Part shown: one piece after another, positions 12,715 through 14,175 of the stretch
Layout of the letters: the number at the start of each line of letters is the position of its first letter
Numbering within the stretch: the stretch's first letter is position 1
Origin: CAYGAW01 sp964492135
Lineage (GTDB): Bacteria; Chloroflexota; Anaerolineae; UBA7937; B3-Chlor
Length of the DNA stretch: 14,175 nt
NCBI GenBank assembly: GCA_964492135.1
Contig: CAZBJW010000103.1
Coordinates: 1-14,175 of the forward strand
Direction of reading: 5' to 3'
Position numbers and translations under genes: made by a program
Notes under the pieces: model-generated
Databases searched by the model: none
Seen by the model: the letters and a program-made list of their open reading frames with translations, nothing else
Told to the model about the DNA's origin: nothing

Positions 12715-13500
12715 CTACTGGCTCTCCACCTGCAGAAAATCTAGCTCCACAGGCGTCTCACGCCCGAAGAAGGAGACGAGCAGGCGTACTTTGCCTTTCT
12801 CCAGGTTCAAATCATCAACCGTCCCCAGGAAATCGGTGAAAGGACCATCAATGATCCTCACCGAATCGCCTATCCGGAAACTGACCTTGACCTTGGGCGC
12901 CTCCTCCTCAATCCGCTGGAAGATGTTCCTCACTTCCTCGTCACGCAAGGGAGTGGGCTCGGTGCCCAATCCCACAAAGCCAGTGACCCCCGGCGTATTG
13001 CGCACCACAAACCACGACTCGTCGATCATGATCATGTCCACCAGGATGTAGCCGGGGAAAATCCTCTGCTCCACCGTGCGACGCCGACCCTCTTTTAGCT
13101 CGACCACGTCCTCGGTAGGGACGACCACGTCAAAGATGTAGTCCTGCATACCCATGGATTCTATGCGGCTCTCAAGGTTCTTCTTCACCTTGTTCTCGTA
13201 GCCGGAGTAGCTGTGAATCACGTACCAATGTCGTCCCTCTTGCCGCTCCTCCGCTTCTTCCTCGACCTCAACATTTGCCTCGTCAAGCAACTGCTCCGAA
13301 GCACCCCCCAGTTGCCCCGGTTCCTCTTCGGTCGCCTCTTCTTCGAGGTCACGGGCGGCCTCGTCTACTGCCTCCCCCACCTCAGGCTCCTCGAGGGCGA
13401 GTTCATCCTCCGCCGGTTCTAGTTCGACGTCAGGGCTCTCGGCGTCCACAGCCTGTTCTTCCAGTGATTCTTCCTCTAATAGCGTGCGGTTCTCTGGCAT
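12715..13500 (-). CDS. nusG: Transcription termination/antitermination protein NusG with acidic N-terminal extension
   Basis: Binds RNA polymerase and couples transcription to translation through S10 or to Rho. The chosen protein is 261 aa, against about 180 for typical NusG. Residues 91-200 are the NGN domain (HWYVIHSYSGYENKVKKNLE, then RRRTVEQRIFPGYILVDM, then VRNTPGVTGFVG). Residues 207-261 are the KOW domain (IGDSVRIIDGPFTDFLGTVDDLN). Residues 1-88 are a low-complexity tail very rich in glutamate and aspartate. An in-frame start exists further upstream, but ATG 13500 has GAGG 5 nt upstream and lies 7 nt after secE. The secE-nusG-rplK-rplA order is the common bacterial one. Confidence 0.96.
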   Translation of the reverse strand: MPENRTLLEEESLEEQAVDAESPDVELEPAEDELALEEPEVGEAVDEAARDLEEEATEEEPGQLGGASEQLLDEANVEVEEEAEERQEGRHWYVIHSYSGYENKVKKNLESRIESMGMQDYIFDVVVPTEDVVELKEGRRRTVEQRIFPGYILVDMIMIDESWFVVRNTPGVTGFVGLGTEPTPLRDEEVRNIFQRIEEEAPKVKVSFRIGDSVRIIDGPFTDFLGTVDDLNLEKGKVRLLVSFFGRETPVELDFLQVESQ

Positions 13501-13507
13501 CCTGGCC

Positions 13508-13720
13508 TCATCGGAAGGCAAAGGCAAAAAACTTCGTAAACAGCCAGTCAACTATTCCCAATCCGGCAGCCATGAGTATGGTCACCCCGAGAACGATGGC
13601 CGTCATATTGAGGGCCTCTTTCCGAGTCGGCCATACTACCTTCCTCACCTCGGAGCGCGTCTCTCTGAGGAATCTGATTACGACGTTACCCTTCTTCGCT
13701 CTTGTTGCTCCTCTGGCCAT
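13508..13720 (-). CDS. secE: Preprotein translocase subunit SecE
   Basis: Small membrane subunit that clamps SecY in the protein-conducting channel. From ATG 13720 it is 70 aa, the usual size for single-span SecE. It shows the amphipathic VIRFLRETRSEVRKVVWPTRKE segment (14-35) followed by one membrane span (about 38-60). The frame extends to ATG 13786, but that codon lies inside the stem of a terminator and has no Shine-Dalgarno. ATG 13720 has GGAG about 8 nt upstream. nusG starts 7 nt downstream. Confidence 0.95.
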   Translation of the reverse strand: MARGATRAKKGNVVIRFLRETRSEVRKVVWPTRKEALNMTAIVLGVTILMAAGLGIVDWLFTKFFAFAFR

Positions 13721-13771
13721 CACTACGTCTCCATATCGCGTCGCCGACCCTGAGGCCGGTCCGTCCGTCTC

Positions 13772-13797
13772 AAAAAGCACCGCCATTGATATGGCGG
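13772..13797 (-). terminator. Intrinsic terminator between the tRNA-Trp-like element and secE
   Basis: On the minus strand CCGCCAT (13797-13791) pairs perfectly with ATGGCGG (13786-13780) across a 4-nt loop, followed by TGC and five T (13776-13772). It would separate tuf-rpmG-tRNA from secE-nusG-rplK-rplA. No clear secE promoter is visible in the 50 nt after it, so read-through is likely part of the design. Confidence 0.7.
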
Positions 13798-13811
13798 CTC
13801 ACCTCGTTCAG

Positions 13812-13883
13812 CAGGCCCAGCAGGGATTGAACCCGCAACCCTCGGGATTGGAGGCCTCTCCTCCGAGTCCCACCTACTGGCCT
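13812..13883 (-). tRNA. tRNA-Trp (anticodon CCA), atypical or degenerate
   Basis: A 72-nt element lies where many bacteria carry tRNA-Trp, between rpmG and secE. The T arm is convincing: GCGGG stem, TTCAATC loop, CCTGC (one G-U pair). Counting back through a GGGTT variable region and five stem bases gives loop CTCCAAT with anticodon CCA and A37. The 5' end AGGCCAGTAG is typical of tRNA-Trp. The acceptor pairs for the first five positions with TGGGCCT, then fails (A-G, G-T). The D stem (GGTG/GAGG) and the anticodon stem (GAGGC/CCCGA) do not pair. CTCGG and CCGAG flank a 17-nt insert that instead folds as GGAGG/CCTCC. There is no encoded CCA. It is either a decayed tRNA or a sequence error. Confidence 0.55.
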
Positions 13884-13905
13884 GCGTCAACAGATTCTCA
13901 AAGGA

Positions 13906-14070
13906 TCACTTGGTCTCTCGATGGAGGGTGTGCACGCGACAACGAGGACAGAACTTGGACAACTCCAGGCGCCCGGGATCATTCCTCTTGTTCTTGCTGC
14001 TGGTATAGTTTCGTTCCTGGCACTCTGTACAGGCCAGAGTGATGATCACTCTAGCGCCTTTCTTGGCCAT
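13906..14070 (-). CDS. rpmG: 50S ribosomal protein L33 (zinc-binding type)
   Basis: Small ribosomal protein near the E site, 54 aa. It begins MAKKGARVIITLACTEC and contains NYTSSKNKRNDPGRLELSKFCPRC, the family core. Two CxxC pairs (C14/C17 and C41/C44) show the zinc-binding form. The ATG at 14070 is preceded by a GGGGGG tract about 8 nt upstream. It sits 52 nt after tuf and 22 nt before the tRNA-Trp-like element, the classic tuf-rpmG-tRNA(Trp)-secE order. Confidence 0.95.
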   Translation of the reverse strand: MAKKGARVIITLACTECQERNYTSSKNKRNDPGRLELSKFCPRCRVHTLHRETK

Positions 14071-14122
14071 TCTCGTTCCCCCCGACTGAAGGTACCACTG
14101 CGCACCCCAGTCCCATCCTCCA

Positions 14123-14175
14123 TCACTCCACGATCTTGGTGATTACGCCAGCGCCGACCGTTCGGCCTCCTTCGC
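14123..14175 (-). CDS. tuf: Elongation factor Tu, C-terminal end only
   Basis: The last 17 codons and stop of EF-Tu are visible; the rest lies beyond the window edge. The residues read EGGRTVGAGVITKIVE, the near-invariant C-terminus of domain III. EF-Tu delivers aminoacyl-tRNA to the ribosome as a GTP complex. It is the most upstream gene seen in the minus-strand cluster. Confidence 0.95.
   Translation of the reverse strand, partial: EGGRTVGAGVITKIVE

Noticed and set aside
13721..13786. 22-codon upstream extension of secE to ATG 13786
   Set aside because: The ATG is inside the terminator stem and lacks a Shine-Dalgarno; ATG 13720 has one and gives the normal SecE size.

Overview
The window reads as chromosomal DNA of a bacterium, most likely a Chloroflexota (Chloroflexi) lineage or a near relative. 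This is inferred from a large-type SRP RNA end, a DUF348/G5/3D cell-wall protein beside rsmA, an L10-type ribosomal leader, a long-form FolP, an archaeal-type thymidylate synthase and the gene order tuf-rpmG-tRNA-secE-nusG-rplK-rplA. No gene is a mobile element and I saw no CRISPR array. Genes are densely packed, with one real gap at about 7740-8243.

Region 1 (1-2598, + strand): the 3' part of the SRP RNA and its terminator, then a YabE-like DUF348/G5/3D protein and rsmA (ksgA), 4 nt apart. Region 2 (2645-5007): a YegS/DgkB-type lipid kinase (-) and a ThiF/MoeB-type adenylyltransferase (+) diverge from a 190-bp spacer. That spacer holds a near-consensus promoter, a palindrome filling the promoter and a hairpin over the Shine-Dalgarno sequence. 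A Fur-family repressor (-) follows with its own perfect-consensus promoter. Region 3 (5156-7736, - strand): an apparent operon of a metallo-beta-lactamase-fold protein, folE and folP, read from a promoter at 7708-7736. Region 4 (about 7740-9048): a gene-free stretch with inverted repeats, then an Lgt-like membrane protein (+).

Region 5 (9066-14175, - strand) is the translation/transcription cluster, read right to left: tuf (3' end only), rpmG, a tRNA-Trp-like element, a terminator, secE, nusG, rplK and rplA, then an L10-type leader with an intrinsic terminator, then a thymidylate-synthase-like gene, a dCMP deaminase gene, rplJ and rplL. The leader that normally sits just before rplJ here precedes two nucleotide-metabolism genes. 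dCMP to dUMP to dTMP synthesis therefore appears to be wired into the L10/L12 autoregulated operon. This is the most interesting feature of the window.

Other notable points are a lysine-rich N-terminal extension on L7/L12, an acidic N-terminal extension on NusG, an Lgt homologue lacking two hallmark active-site residues, and a tRNA-Trp whose D and anticodon stems do not pair. Several start codons were chosen from Shine-Dalgarno and promoter positions and are explained per entry. All functional calls rest on reading motifs by eye; no database search was run.
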